From the NCBI GenBank assembly GCA_947311845.1, contig CAMZMU010000059.1, positions 55,662,617 through 55,726,616 on the forward strand: DNA of 64,000 nucleotides, read 5' to 3'. The position numbers and the translations under genes were made by a program. Within the stretch, counting starts at the first letter, position 1; every line of letters starts with the position of its first letter. The notes below the pieces were generated by a model. That model searched no databases. It was not told where the DNA came from and was given only the letters and a program-made list of their open reading frames with translations. This DNA is from Poa pratensis (Eukaryota; Streptophyta; Magnoliopsida; Poales; Poaceae). Shown in pieces: positions 1 to 11,884 of the stretch.

Positions 1-4
1 TGGT

Positions 5-766
5 GGGGGTAACAAAACATTTTTATGCATGGATAGTGAATACTATGAATCTCCATTAATTATATTTATTCAGACACTTCAGATAAGTAATAAAGTACGT
101 GCACATGCACGTTTCAAACAATGCCCAAATTAAATGACAATATAACAATACTCCATTTGTTCCAAAAATAACTTGAACTAAAATCATGTCAATAATTTTG
201 GAACGGATGAAGTACATATTATAGGATAATAAGATGCGGAAGGATTAGTTATCATATAAAAAGGGCAACTGCCCCGTTCCCCTGTTTCGTAAAATGCAAG
301 GGAACTTTTGAATTTTGTACAATGCAAGAATACTATTAGGCAATGAGAGATACATGTCACGCCATGCAACAATACACTTAATAATCATGTATCCATCGGC
401 TTTACAATGTCTTCTAGTCCGAAGGTTATCTCTGTACATGTCGCCGTGAAGCTCAACAACCAGCCTGAACCTCAGCCTCATAGTTGTTGCGCCACCAGAG
501 GACATTGGGAAACACCATGGCTACTATTGAAGTTGGCTGTGCCACCATCTAGGAATGACGAACTTCCTTCACTCCGCCACAACGCTCAATGTGCACGCAT
601 GACATACATATAACTATCTGAACTTGTAGGCTGACCAGTTATTCTTGACTTGGTCTTCCAATGAAGTTACGTGACAAGTCTTAGTGAGGGTAGCAAAACA
701 TTTTTATGCATGGATAGTGAATACTGTGAATCTCCATTAATTATATTTATTCAGACACTTCAGATA
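5..766. repeat. Direct repeat pair of about 83 bp, 680 bp apart
   Basis: Bases 5-87 recur at 684-766 with only a few changes; both copies share the block TTTTTATGCATGGATAGTGA followed by an identical AT-rich stretch ending in CAGACACTTCAGATA. The sequence between the copies includes a minus-strand open stretch (about 245-505) that I do not recognise. The arrangement suggests a local duplication, or the two ends of a small repeat unit. No terminal inverted repeat or target duplication is visible. Confidence 0.75.
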
Positions 767-1105
767 TAATTTATAAGCAAACTTCACAAGTTTTTGGTAG
801 AACTAAGGATGACTGGCAAATGAAAAAAAACTTGCAAGGACATATTAGTGTATGAGATAATATAAAGATGCTATCAATCAAATTTCACCAATAAATAACT
901 ATATATATTTTAAGAAACTTGGAGTAAAAATAGAGATATCGAATGCAAATATGTATAATTAAACGACAAGAACAAATTGACGTTTGCTTTCGCCTATTCA
1001 GATTTCTCCAAACAAAACACAATTGCTTTCTGATGCAATTATATTTCTGAAAGATGTAATTTTGTTCTGCAAAATACATTTGAAAAATACAAAAGACATA
1101 CTTAC

Positions 1106-1237
1106 TTGTTTTGTATATCTAACAAGCAATGAAGACTCTTCAGCATGTACCTCCACATTTTGGCTTAGCTTGTCAACGTTGAACAATATCAGAATTGCGC
1201 TGCAGGTCAATGCGACCATCATGCTAATTTCGTACAG
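1106..1237 (-). other. Exon-like open segment, 44 codons, unidentified
   Basis: Read on the minus strand, this segment starts after a TTTAG acceptor (AG at 1239-1238) and ends before a strong GTAAGTATG donor (GT at 1105-1104). It is exactly 132 nt with no stop. The product begins LYEISMMVALTCSAILILFN, a hydrophobic run like a membrane helix, and ends VRYTKQ. A second acceptor-like TTTTGCAG about 30 bp downstream could lead into a short last exon ending near 1012. I do not recognise the protein family. It may be a fragment of a host gene carried by a transposon, given the NAD+ synthetase fragment and Helitron-like end to its right. Confidence 0.35.
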
Positions 1238-1493
1238 CTAAAGCCTTCACAGTGATAGATAGCTGCCAAAAGTTTGATTGCAAATCACAAGACACATACA
1301 GGATGAATGGCTAAGCTAATAGAATCTACCATCCCTATAGAAGGCAACAAACAAATACATTAATGTCAGATGCTTTCATGCAAGAAAATTCTTGTGAGTT
1401 AGTCTGCAGGTACAGACTTGGGCAGATCAGAATAGATAACAATCAGAGATCAATGAAAAATGCATTTGTAAAAGATATCATGAGTAACAACTA

Positions 1494-1617
1494 CTCCCTC
1501 CGTTCATAAAAGGATGTCTCAAGCTAGCTCAAATTTGCATGTATCTAGACATGATTTAGTGTGTAGATACATGCAAATTTGAGCTAGGTTGAGACATCCT
1601 TTTGTGAACAGAGGGAG
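1494..1617. mobile_element. Stowaway MITE (Tc1/mariner type), 124 bp
   Basis: The element begins CTCCCTCCGTTCATAAAAGG and ends in its inverted complement ...GAGGGAG, flanked by TA on both sides (1492-1493 and 1618-1619). Almost its entire length forms a long hairpin, with complementary arms at about 1506-1550 and 1560-1605. The TA target duplication and CTCCCTCCGT terminus are diagnostic for Stowaway elements of grasses. Confidence 0.95.
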
Positions 1618-1689
1618 TACAGACAAATTTTAAGCCAACATTCATCACAGCCTACAAATTCACGGTGCACATCAAACGTTCTGGATATG

Positions 1690-1850
1690 TAGCATGCTTA
1701 TAGGTGTTGTAGCTTCGACCTCAGCCTAGGAAGAATATTGAAGTTGAACTGCTGCTCGTATGAAAGCCATGAGGTCTTGCTTACTTATACTTCCAATGGG
1801 GTTTATATCGGCTGAATTGCAGTCATACTTATTAAAAATAGCATCAGTTA
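1690..1850 (-). pseudogene. Fragment of glutamine-dependent NAD+ synthetase
   Basis: The minus strand reads [20 protein letters not shown] and continues into a [16 protein letters not shown] stretch, then a TAG stop, then AEVEA. From knowledge of the family this matches the synthetase-domain segment of plant NAD+ synthetase ([15 protein letters not shown], then LAEVEAAPPTAEL). Here the leucine codon before AEVEA is a stop, and similarity fades on both sides, so it is a broken exon rather than a working gene. The enzyme amidates nicotinic acid adenine dinucleotide, the last step of NAD+ synthesis in the cytosol. No other exons of this gene are recognisable nearby, which fits transposon capture or a transposed fragment. 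Confidence 0.65.
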
Positions 1851-2269
1851 GTATCATTAGTCATTATCACATAGTAACAAATAAGAGGTTCCAGCAATTG
1901 CTGATTTGAAATGAGGGCTTCGTTGCCTACTATATTTAGGTGAGAAATTATGAAATCATCATCTACTCTTTATCTAAAAGGCATTTCACGTCTGCCTCAC
2001 TGGTCCTACATTCATGAAACAAACAAGATAAACAACTTTGAAAACTTACATTAAAATGCTGCTAGGAAATTTCAATTTATTTAAAGAGAAAAGAGGGAAA
2101 AAATCCACCAGAGCATGCCAGACATGGTAAAATCTGAAGCAGCAAGAAAATTAGGAATTTCAAATATCCTTAAATCAGTTCATCGTCCTAAATAACAATA
2201 GCAGATAGACTACAAACTGAATCTCGCTTAGACATTCTGACAAACGCCTGATGTGCAAGTACATACCAG

Positions 2270-2830
2270 TAATGGTGACCTGATGCGGAGGCAGGACAAG
2301 GGCAATCGCAGTAGGAGGGGAAGGGCATGGCAGCAGGCATGTCTCACGTATCACAAGAAGAGCACGTTGCTCTGGCAACGGACGTCGACGACCGAGTGTG
2401 CGAGTAGGAATTCAGATATGCGTGTGTACTTTTCAGAACCCGCCGGCGATGGAATCCCTGTGCACGAATGAGGGACCCTGTTGTCGAGGAGGACGCCTCC
2501 TTGGAGGAGCAGTACGCTGTCAAGGATGGGCGGGTGCAGAGCGGAGGCGAACACGGCGTCCATCGCTCTGAGCCAGTGTACAGCGTGGTCGGCGACGTGG
2601 GTGGGCGGCGGTGCAGGGAACGACAGCGATTAGTGGCGGGCGGCGGTCTCCCGGAGGCGACGCGAGGCAGGACGGCGGCGATGAAGACCGGTGGCTCCGG
2701 CGGCAGGACGGCGGCGACGAAGACCGGAGGCTCCGGCGGGATTAGTGGTGGGCTGTTTCGGGGGGAACGTGGATTAGACGGTTTCTGTTCGGGGAGCGGC
2801 CTATTTTTTTTTTCCAGAAAAAATTAGGTG
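2270..2830. other. GC-rich gene-like block with a 36-bp tandem pair
   Basis: A sharply GC-rich island in AT-rich surroundings. Bases 2671-2706 and 2707-2740 are near-identical tandem copies (GACGGCGGCGA, AAGACCGG, GGCTCCGGCGG). Both strands are open for long stretches. On the minus strand a start at 2547 follows a C-rich leader and could be a first coding exon; on the plus strand 2468-2827 is open for 119 codons. Neither product resembles a family I know. The likely nature is a promoter and first-exon piece of a host gene, possibly carried by the Helitron whose putative 5' end lies at 2933. Confidence 0.35.
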
Positions 2831-2933
2831 CACATCATACAACATTGGGCTATTCTGGGACGTTAGATCTGGCCTGATGTACGGTTCAGATCCACCGGAT
2901 CTGACAGACTCTGTCTTTTTATATTAGTAGAGA
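2800..2933 (-). mobile_element. Putative Helitron 5' terminus
   Basis: On the minus strand the sequence from 2933 reads TCTCTACTAATATAAAAAGA, preceded by an A. Grass Helitrons insert between A and T and begin with TC followed by a CTACTA/TATACTA-like motif, so this fits a 5' end with the element running leftward. I could not find a convincing 3' hairpin plus CTRR end to the left, so element length is unknown. The gene fragments at 1106-2830 would be inside it. Confidence 0.45.
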
Positions 2934-3194
2934 TATAGTGATTTACATACTGAATACTTTTTTCGTACTAGTAATCTTGCACACATAATATGTCTAGACT
3001 ACTACAAGCATCGATATCTTTGTGTCAATGTCACTTCAAATCACCCAAAATGACAACACACATATTTGGCCGAACACATTTGATGAATACATAAAATTAG
3101 AATATACAATAGTTAAATCATAAGCTTTTTCCATCTATATGCTATTCCATAATTTAAGTTTCTAAAACATATAAGAACCAAAGTGCAGCTTCGC
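2934..3194. other. AT-rich spacer, nothing recognised
   Basis: Short AT-rich interval between the putative Helitron end and the LINE remnant. No open frame, hairpin or repeat stands out. Confidence 0.5.
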
Positions 3195-3760
3195 GTGGTT
3201 GGCCGTCCAAAACCGGCTCTGGACCTCGTGGTTGGCCGTCCAAAACTGGCTCTGGACCTCGAATCGTCTGGCCGTCAGAGGCTGGCCACTCCAGTCGTCA
3301 CGCCTGCTATGTAGGTGTTGGCCGGAAACTGCTAGGCACCTCCTATTTGAATGTAGGTACTCTAGAAGTTTGGACGACTGCTGCTTCATGGCCAAACTGC
3401 CCTTCCCTGATGACGTGCCTTGACTCTGGCCTGCCTACGTATGCGACTACTGGAAGGCCTTGAGTGCCCCGCCCTCACCCTCGCCTCAGGGGCTCAAGTC
3501 GTTGATCATCCTCATCACTTGGCAAATTTGGAAGGGAAGAAACGCTAGGGTTTTTACAACCAATTTCGTGATGTCATCTACCCTTGTGCAGTGATGAGAG
3601 CAAAAGCTGGATCCTCGTAGGGGCCAAGAAGTTTGCTGATATGTTTGACTAATCCTATACTTTTACAGTATTTTTTCAATTTTGATTTGCCTCTGATGTT
3701 TGCTCCTTCTTTATCAATATAAAGGCAAGTTATTTGTCTTTTTGTTTCAACAAAATTGAA
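3195..3760 (+). mobile_element. LINE remnant, ORF2 C-terminal tail
   Basis: In broken frames the plus strand reads CWPETARHLLFECRYSRSLD, then further on ITWQIWKGRNARVF. These are the zinc-finger (zf-RVT) and tail motifs found at the C-terminal end of plant L1-type ORF2 proteins. The downstream part (3640-3760) has the TTGATTTGCC... TTTATCAATATAAAGGCAAG look of a plant LINE 3' end. Several frameshifts and stops show it is old; endonuclease and reverse transcriptase parts are missing. Two short near-identical copies of GGTTGGCCGTCCAAAAC lie at its start (about 3198-3250). Confidence 0.6.
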
Positions 3761-4299
3761 AATCAGTGGTGGTTGATCTTGTAATTGGCAACAACTATTG
3801 CTTCATGCAGAAAACCCTACAGCGAAAGCCGAACCTCTGTGCTAAAATGTAAGGTTGTGCATTGCTCAACATCCTACTAATCAAAACAATGAAATCATCC
3901 TATTAAGGGCAGCCTGCAGGCGGAAGAGATGGGAGCAGGGGCAACTTCAACACAACGTGTGGCAGATAACATCGGCAATTGGCTAGAAGAATCGCCACGA
4001 GAGTCACGCTGTAGAGCGAGGAGATTAGTGATGGCGGTGATGAGTTTTATTGCGCCAAATACGCCGTGAAATATTATACGCGCAATGAGTAATATAAATT
4101 TAATGAAAAGATAGTAATATCTTTGTCGGCAACTAAATTTCTAGTACTGCACCTGCAAAATATGAGGTATTAATTAGACCAATTATCGTGGCATGAATTG
4201 CCGTTATGGAAACAAAATATCTTTGTGAACAAATGAAATTGCTACTTGCCTGAACTTATACGTCATTAAATAAAGCAACTAGCGAGGCATTAGTTAGAG
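3761..4299. other. Intergenic, nothing recognised
   Basis: About 540 bp with no credible coding frame or clear repeat boundaries. It may be interior of the Helitron-like element whose putative 5' end is at 4419. Confidence 0.4.
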
Positions 4300-4419
4300 C
4301 ACAGTGGGATGGCAGGTGCTAAACACGTTTGGTGCTCAACATTGGAGCGATCCGGAACATTCGATCGATACGAGATCGCTTGAATCTCCGTCCTCTAGGT
4401 ATTTTTATATTAGTATAGA
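4300..4419 (-). mobile_element. Second putative Helitron 5' terminus
   Basis: The minus strand from 4419 reads TCTATACTAATATAAAAATA, preceded by A. This agrees with the TCTMTAYTA-type 5' end of grass Helitrons and closely resembles the terminus at 2933. The element would extend leftward; its 3' end was not found. Confidence 0.45.
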
Positions 4420-5012
4420 TATAGATAAAAGAATTGAAGTTTGACAGAGAACTGTTATACAATTTGGGATTTGGACAAAGAACTCTTACATAATTGAAAC
4501 TAAACCCGAACAACAATTAAAATGAACACGAGCCTTGGCTTAGAACTGAAGGCTCGTGCCATTGCTTGGCTTGTTCCAGTGAAAGTGCAGACAAACAGAT
4601 AATAGTGCCACAGCTATGTCGAGTGCAATTCGATTTCCTGAACTATATTACATTGACATATCTTCCTAACGGTAGTACTTCAAATGTTCACCCAGGACAA
4701 TACCGAACTAACACAAGAGCCTCTGCAATCAAGTTATACATAGACTAATAAACTCTGAATAATACTTACAATATAGATGTGTACATACTAGATACTAGTG
4801 TTCGTATAAAAAAATTGCACATGATCAAATACCCACCACCTATCTCAACCAATCCAATATGCCAGAGATTGAGATGCTAGAGCTCAGTTTCCTCTATGGA
4901 AATCCTTCTGCCCTTTCCTGCCAACATCGGCGTGCTCTGCTCCAACTGCTCTCCACTCTCTGCCGTTTCTCTGCCAAACCATCACCGATTTGCCAATAAG
5001 CATCCATCTCTT

Positions 5013-8000
5013 CTACAAGAAGTACGTCAGCTGCTGCTTCTTCCTGGAGCCGCCTTCGCCGTAGAGGTCGTTCCACTGCTTCAGTTCGCTCATCACAGCG
5101 CCCTCAGTGGCGAAGCTCGCAGCAACCTGCAATCATCAGAAGATAGTTCAGTGATGTCGTTTTATCCATATACAAAGATGCAATTCAAATCCCTGTAACA
5201 ATAGCAATTAATGTCAGGACAGCAACTTACTTGATTCTTGGCCTGCCTCAGGTCTTCCATTGTCAGTGGCCTAAGGTCGATCGCCGCCTCCTTCTCACCT
5301 TCGGCCTTGGCTTCCCTGGTACCCTCCTTGCTTTCTGAACTTTCCCCTTTGCTGTCTGAATTCTCCTTCTCTGAACTGCCCTCTTTCTTATCTGAACTCA
5401 CCTTCTTGCTCTCAGCTGTCTTGTCTGAATCCTCCGCCACTGTGGTTTTCTCTGCTGCTTCTTTTTTCCTCCTTTCCTGAGGCATCAAACAATGCATCAC
5501 GAGATGTTCAACACAAGGTGTTTGTTCATAATTAGCTTAGCAGAAATTCATTCAAATTAATGGCATATTTAGTAAATGATGAAAACTTAAGGTAGCGAAA
5601 CTTTATATTCTTACCATCTCTTTCAACCGTTCTCTCTTCAAGAGCTCCCTGACCGGGCGGTAAGCAGCTGTCATACAGAGATTCTGGGTGCAACAAGAAG
5701 AAATTTACAATATTCAGTGATCCAATCACATTCACAGTAGCTACTTATTACTTCTGGTCCAAAAAAAAAAGCTCAAACCTTAAGATCACTGCCGCTGTAC
5801 CCTTCGGTCATCGTTGCCAGCTCCTTATATTCGATGTTTTCATCAACTTTCTCCTTCGACAAAACTGTCCTTAAGATCAGCTCTCTGCTCTCCTGAGTTG
5901 GGAGGCCGACCATGATTCTGTTTTATGGTGAAAAATAGGAGCAAAACATTAGCATCTCAGCATGCAGAAACCGCACCACATCTATTCTCCTGCAACATAA
6001 TATTCCATTTCAACAGACCTGCGTTCGAATCTCCTAATGATGGCTTCATCGAGGTCGAACGGTCTGTTTGTCGCGGCGAGAACGAGGATTCTTTGGCCTG
6101 ACTTTGACAAGATACCGTCCCAATGGCTCATGAACTCGTTCTTGATTTTCCGCATAGCCTCGTGCTCACCGCACCGCGTGCGCTGCCCCAGCATGCTGTC
6201 TACTTCATCGATGAAAATAATAGTGGGAGCGACCTTTGCAGCCAAGCTGAACAATGCTCGGACGTTCTTCTCGTCCTCCCCGAACCATTTGGATGTGATG
6301 GTGGACATCGAGACATTGATGAAGCTGGCGCCGGCGTCATTCGCTATAGCCTTCGCAAGCATCGTCTTGCCAGTTCCAGGTGGCCCAAACAGTAGTATTC
6401 CCCGGCAAGGCTTTAGAAGTCCTCCTCCTTTGAAAAGATCGGGCCGCCGAAGAGGAAGCATAACCAGCTCCTGAAGGGACTCCTTGATGTCGTCCAGGGC
6501 TCCAATGTCATCAAATGTCACTCCTATTTCACTCGCTGGTATGACCTCTGGTCTTATGCGCTTCTCAAACTCATTGTCAGGTACTTCCTGCCCAGATAGG
6601 AACAGATCAAGGATAATAACTTATGCCTTATTAGCAATGTTAACAAAGAAGAACTACAATGCTTTGTTTTACATTCAATGAACTGCGACTGTTTTTTCTT
6701 CTGAAAAATAGAAAAACAAAAGGCACAAGCGACAGCATAGAACTTACTAGTTTTGGTGGTGGAGCGTTGCCGTCTTTAACTGCTGATGAATCAGTCTCAG
6801 GTTTCTTAGATCCAGCTGCACCTTTCAATCCATCCTATGCAAAGAGTAGCATCGAAGTCAATCTTATATGTTAACTGATACACCTTTCAAGTATTTTGTA
6901 CAATGTAAATACCTTTGATTCACCGTTTGGTTCCATTTTCAGAGTGTCCTTCCCACCAATGCCACTTTCTTGAAAAATGCTTAATCCGTGGGACAAACTG
7001 TAAAGTAATCTTGTTAGGAAAATCAGAAGAAAGTTAACTGATGCTAACAGTAAAATAAATGGTCAAACCTTTTAGAAGATAGAAGAAGCTTCCCATTCTT
7101 GTATTCAGGATCCTTGTTATGAATCAAATGGTAAGACACCGCTGAGACAATAATTTCCTCGATGTAGTTGCTGAGAACCATAGTATCTGCTTGACAGATT
7201 GAGCTCAGATCATCGCAGTCCAGGTCATTTGCCGAGAGTACCTCTAAAATGTGGTTTCTGTTATCCTGAATCTGGATTTTCTTTGCGTCTTCTTCCATTT
7301 GAGTTTTCCAACCATTGAGATGGATCTCCTCCTCGGGTGGTTTAATGTCAACATGATAAGGGAACATGCCACTAACTCTGTCGTCCACATCGTTGTACTC
7401 GGCATCAGAATTATGTAACCGGGAGCCAAGTATCAACACTTGCCCAGATAGTTTTCCTAACATCTTCTGGAACATAGAGTAAGTTCTTTGTGACCTATGT
7501 AGGAAGCGGTCAACATCCCTTATATAAAGAATAATTGGATCACTTTCAGCCACAGAAATCATGACCTGTAAAAGTGGTTGCAAGATAAGTAAATCTTGAA
7601 TAAACAGAGCCACTCAAGTTCAGTACAGAATTATAGTTACCTTGTAAAGTGACTGTATCAGAACTTTTTCATCAAAACACCAGCTACTAGTTCGCCTAGC
7701 TGAAAACGCAACATCAGAAAAGGTGAAAAGCTGTATCAGTACATATGCCATCTCTATATAAACACTTCATTTTCATGAACTACTACAATTTTACCAGCAA
7801 CGATGGATGTCATCCAGTCTAATGCTACTGAATACTGATACTGTTCCGCAGGAGACGCCTACACTACATTCTGCATACGCGTGAAGCAAAATGACAAAAA
7901 TAGCAGTAAAAATAATTTAACAAGCAAATTCACCTGAATGTCCAGAACATTGTGAGGCAACATCACTCATATCAGATGGCATAGAAGCATTTTTCCGGAG

Positions 8001-9598
8001 TGGAGTATCATTGCTAGGAACGTCAGAGACTCTAAAGAAACCAAATATAGGTATATAGATCAGATAATTATATATATTGTTCGTCTTCATATTTGGTAAA
8101 TAATCTGGCAAGTAAACAGTACCTGGCTCTTGAATCTGTGCTGCTTGTCCGACGACGTAATGATTCTGCTTAAGTGTTTGATCCACAACAGGTCAGGGAC
8201 AAGTCAAGATCTCAAAATTTTAAGCAACAACACTGCATTCTTAATTTGAATAAGGGTTTATAATTTATTTTTTGGATACTTGGCAGGTAGAAAATGGGAC
8301 TAAACAAAGTGCACATAACAGCCAGTTTTCACGTAATGTTCCATACTGAAGAGTAAAGAAATGTGGACGACCCTTTTCATAATTAAAACGAAACAGCTTA
8401 TCGAACACAGTAGATTATACACTTTCCAAAATAAAATATTGAATCGTATTGCTCTGGTACCTCTAGGCTCATCCTTCTTAGGAAACATTGTGAAGGATCC
8501 AATGAAATCGGACACCATCCCGAATGTTGTCTCGGACATGGACTGATTCTGAACCTGCAGAAGCATGTTTTAGAGGACAAGACAGAAGCAAGTAAAACAG
8601 ATGCATGATATCATTCTATAACAAGCGATCCAATGTTTTTATTTATGCAGACGAAATTGTGTGATCATGATCTGTTATTCAGTTTTCCTATTGTTATATC
8701 AGTCACTGTGCCACTGGTGAGACCAATCATCAGGAACCTAGTTTGCTAGCTGCCTAAATAAATAAACAAATAAAATCTCAAGGTGCCCCAATCAACACAG
8801 AAGACAGTTTGCTATCTGAACAACCACACAAAGTATGCACTCACCAAGGCTTTGCTGGAGCTCCCATATTTGCTCTGGATCTGCAAACAGCATTCAGCAA
8901 CAAAAAATAAAGTTGAAAATCACAGCATGGCAAACAAGGAAGCAAATGGTAGGTAGATCGTATTGTGGGGTTTGCAGCTGACCCGGAGCGAGAAGTCGGT
9001 GACATCGAGGAGCAAGAGCCGGGCCTTGTAGCAGTGGGACAGAGCCCTCGCGAGCGACTGCAGGTAAGCCTCTGCAGAATCAGAACAACGGTTAAGCCAG
9101 AAGCAGAGCAAGCAGAGGTGGAGAAGTCATGAGGTGGAAGGCGAACGGACCAGTGGGGCCGGAGAGCAGTATGGCGCGGCTGGCGGCGGAGAGGTTCCGG
9201 ATGTGCTTGGACAGGTCGGCCTGCTTCAGGTGGACGAAGGCCGCGCTGATGAGCACCTCCTTGGTCTGCTCGCTGCAACATTTCATCAAACATTATTCTC
9301 GCAACTGAACTGAACTGAACTGAACAGGAGCAGAGTTGGACAGAAGCAGAAGTGTGATGTGCGTGAATTAGCAACGGACGGACCTGAGGTAGCAATGGAG
9401 GTGGTGGAACTCGTCGAAGGTGACGCCGCTGTCGCGGCCGTCCACCACCAACCGCCGCAGCTCCGCCTCCACCTCCGCGCCCCCACAGCCGCCCTCGGCC
9501 GCCGCGTGCGCCGGCTTCGACCACCTCGCCGACGCGAGCCCCAGCCCGACCCCCACGCCCACGCCGACGGCCGATGCCAGCAGGCTCCTCTGCTCCAT
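5013..9598 (-). CDS. AAA+ ATPase, DAA1/At1g64110-like, 16 exons, intact
   Basis: Exons (high to low): 9598-9384, 9272-9151, 9071-8983, 8880-8845, 8554-8461, 8165-8123, 8031-7934, 7699-7641, 7565-7069, 6997-6913, 6834-6748, 6587-6019, 5917-5779, 5683-5615, 5476-5231, 5126-5013. All introns are GT-AG and all phases close, giving 853 aa with no stop. The N-terminus [20 protein letters not shown] carries a hydrophobic segment (about residues 4-24), a possible membrane anchor. The AAA module has Walker A GPPGTGKT (about 543-550), pore motif KWFGEDEKN, Walker B IIFIDEVD (about 598-605), the second region of homology ending [20 protein letters not shown], and a C-terminal LYGEGGS. The family hydrolyses ATP to remodel protein complexes; its members group with Msp1/katanin/spastin-type ATPases. 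Substrate is unknown. A lysine/glutamate/serine-rich linker (exon 15) is poorly conserved. The start matches the family's MEQ(K/R)S start. Confidence 0.95.
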
Positions 9599-9712
9599 GG
9601 GCTAGCCTGACCGATCACCGCTTCAAAGGAAGGAGGAAGAGGTGGTGGTGGTGGGAGGCTGGTGGAGGAAATGAGCCATGGGGAACGGTTGGTGCGGGTA
9701 TATATAGGCGGC
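9599..9712 (-). promoter_or_regulatory. Core promoter and 5' leader of the AAA ATPase gene
   Basis: The minus strand has CTATATATAC at about 9699-9708, a canonical TATA box roughly 100 bp upstream of the ATG at 9598. The leader between them contains CCTCCTTCC-type pyrimidine-rich stretches typical of plant 5' leaders. Placement and orientation agree with the gene; the exact transcription start is inferred. Confidence 0.7.
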
Positions 9713-10104
9713 GGAAGGAAGGGGCCATTGCGGCGAGCTAGCCGGCCGGCGAACATGGGGTTTTGTGCTTCCACGGGGAAAGGAAGCCTTTTTCTTTTCT
9801 TCTCTTTTCAGGCAGGCGGTTGTTTGATTCTTGAATAGTACTGTAGATATGGTAAATGCATTGGATTATACACACAAAATTATTAAAACATATAGTACAA
9901 TCATTATTTAGAAACTACAAAAAAATGTGCTTATTTCTCATTGCAAAAGTCATATGTAAAATAGTAAAATGTGCCTAGAGTGACAATAGTGTTGTAGCCC
10001 CACTTTTTGTCGCATACGTACATTTTCAGACTAGTTTAGTTCGTGTTGTGGTTAAACTTGGTACTTCCTCGATTTCCCTTGGAAGATCACATTATTATAG
10101 CTAG
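9713..10104. other. Upstream region of the ATPase gene, nothing recognised
   Basis: GC-rich up to about 9780, then AT-rich. No coding frame, MITE end or conserved motif could be assigned. Confidence 0.5.
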
Positions 10105-11884
10105 TTTTTTTTTTTTTTTTAAATGGAGGCATCGCCCAGCCTCTGCATCAAAATGATGCATATGGCTTATTTTCATTAATAAAGTCCCGAATTAAGATCC
10201 AACCGTACCAAAGTATCGACTTATTACAAATCACTGACCGCACAGTGTTGAAATGAAAATGAACCATCTATTCTTCTAGAATGACGCCACCCATTGTGGG
10301 AGAAGATAGCCCGAACGACCGCCATCATTCTAGTACATCCGGAATCCATATGATCCCGCTGGGCTTCCGGAAGCAGGAGAGACCACTGCTGAATCCAGTG
10401 AGTAGCCCTGAGCACAACCTGCAAAAAATGAGGAGTTTGTATCTTATTAAAGACGATATCATTCCTGCAATTCCAAATTGCCCATAGGAAGGCTGAAACA
10501 CCGATGCGAATTCTAGCCTTAATGTCCTTCTCAACACCATTTAACCAGGTTCCAAACAAATTAGACACACTGGTTGGAGATCTAATGTTAAAAGTAAAAT
10601 GAAGTAGTCTCCAAATATTTTTAACAAAATTACAAGATATAAATAAATGTTCTACAGACTCATCTGTGTCGCAAAACACACATTTTTTACATCCTGACCA
10701 TCGTCTTTTAATAAGGTTATCTTTGGTTAACAAAACACGTCTATTTAGGAACCACAAGAAAATCTTTATCTTCAAGGGGATTCGTAGTTTCCATAAGTAC
10801 TTCCGTAGGAAAATCGTGTGGCCATTCATATAATCAGTGTACATGGATTTAACCGAAAAAGATCCATTCGACGTTAAATTCCATTTAAAAGAATCCTCCT
10901 CATTCGAGATCGTTACTCTCGTGAGGCGTTCAACAAGATGTAGCCACACTATCCTCTTATCACCTAATATAGCTCCACTAAATTGTAAATTTAGTGGCAC
11001 CATATTCGAAACTTGTGCAACTAAAACGTTTTTATGTCGCACAATATTATAGAGTGTTGGATATTGGGAAGCCAAGGGAGCATCGCCTAACCAAGTATCC
11101 TCCCAAAATCTGGTTCGCAAACCATTTCCTACAACAAACGAGCCACGAGAGAAAACGTCATGCTTAACCCCCATAATACCCTTCCAAAAGCGTGAGTCTG
11201 TTGGTTTCACTTGGACTTGTGAAAGTGTTGCCACCTAAATATTTATTGCACAAAAGTTCATGCCAGACCCCTTCTTCCGTTAGAATCTTAAACAAACATT
11301 TTGCAAGTAAGCTCTTATTTTTGGTTTCCAGGACCTCAATTCCGAGACCCCCTGCTCTTTAGGTCTACAAACTATATTCCATTTGGTAAGCTTATATTTT
11401 CTTCTTTTCTGATCACTTTGCCAAAAGAACCGAGATCGATAAAAATCCAATATTTTCCGTACCCCGATAGGAACTTCAAAGAAAGATAAAAAGAACATTG
11501 GTAAACTAGTAAGTACCGAATTGATTAGAACTAGACGATCTCCGTATGAGAGCATCTTCCCAATCCAGGCTCCTAGTTTCTTTTCAAAACGGTCTTCAAC
11601 CATTTTCCATTCCTTATTTAAAAGCTTTCTATAATGAATAGGAATACCAAGATATTTAAAAGGTAGCGAGCCGCTCTCACATCCAAAAATATGTTGATAT
11701 TCAACTTGCGTCTCCTTTGCTTTTCCGAAGCAATATATCTCAGTTTTGTGGAAATTAATTTTTAGACCCGAAAGTTGTTCAAAAAATGATAGGATTAATT
11801 TCATGTTCACAGCCTTCGCTAGGTCATGTTCAAGAAATAAAATAGTATCATCCGCATATTGAAGGATTGATACGCGTGGGTATT
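10105..11884 (-). mobile_element. 5'-truncated L1-type LINE (ORF2 tail)
   Basis: The poly-A tail appears as a T run at 10105-10120, preceded on the minus strand by CAGAGGCTGGGCGATGCCTC, a typical grass LINE 3' end. ORF2 is open from about 11880 to 11280 and from 11234 to 10224. The first part holds the reverse transcriptase catalytic YADD (QYADDTILFLEHDL), then GLKINFHKTE and the LGIPI motif. The second has FWED.WLG and the zinc-finger block CVFCD...EHLF..C. The junction near 11240-11290 carries frameshifts. Endonuclease, RT N-terminus and ORF1 are missing, so it is a dead, 5'-truncated copy. It belongs to the same family as the inner LINE at 15661-16879. Confidence 0.9.

Noticed and set aside
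6037..6474. Plus-strand 145-codon frame over the ATPase domain exon
   Set aside because: Antisense shadow of the AAA module, which is conserved and in phase on the minus strand.
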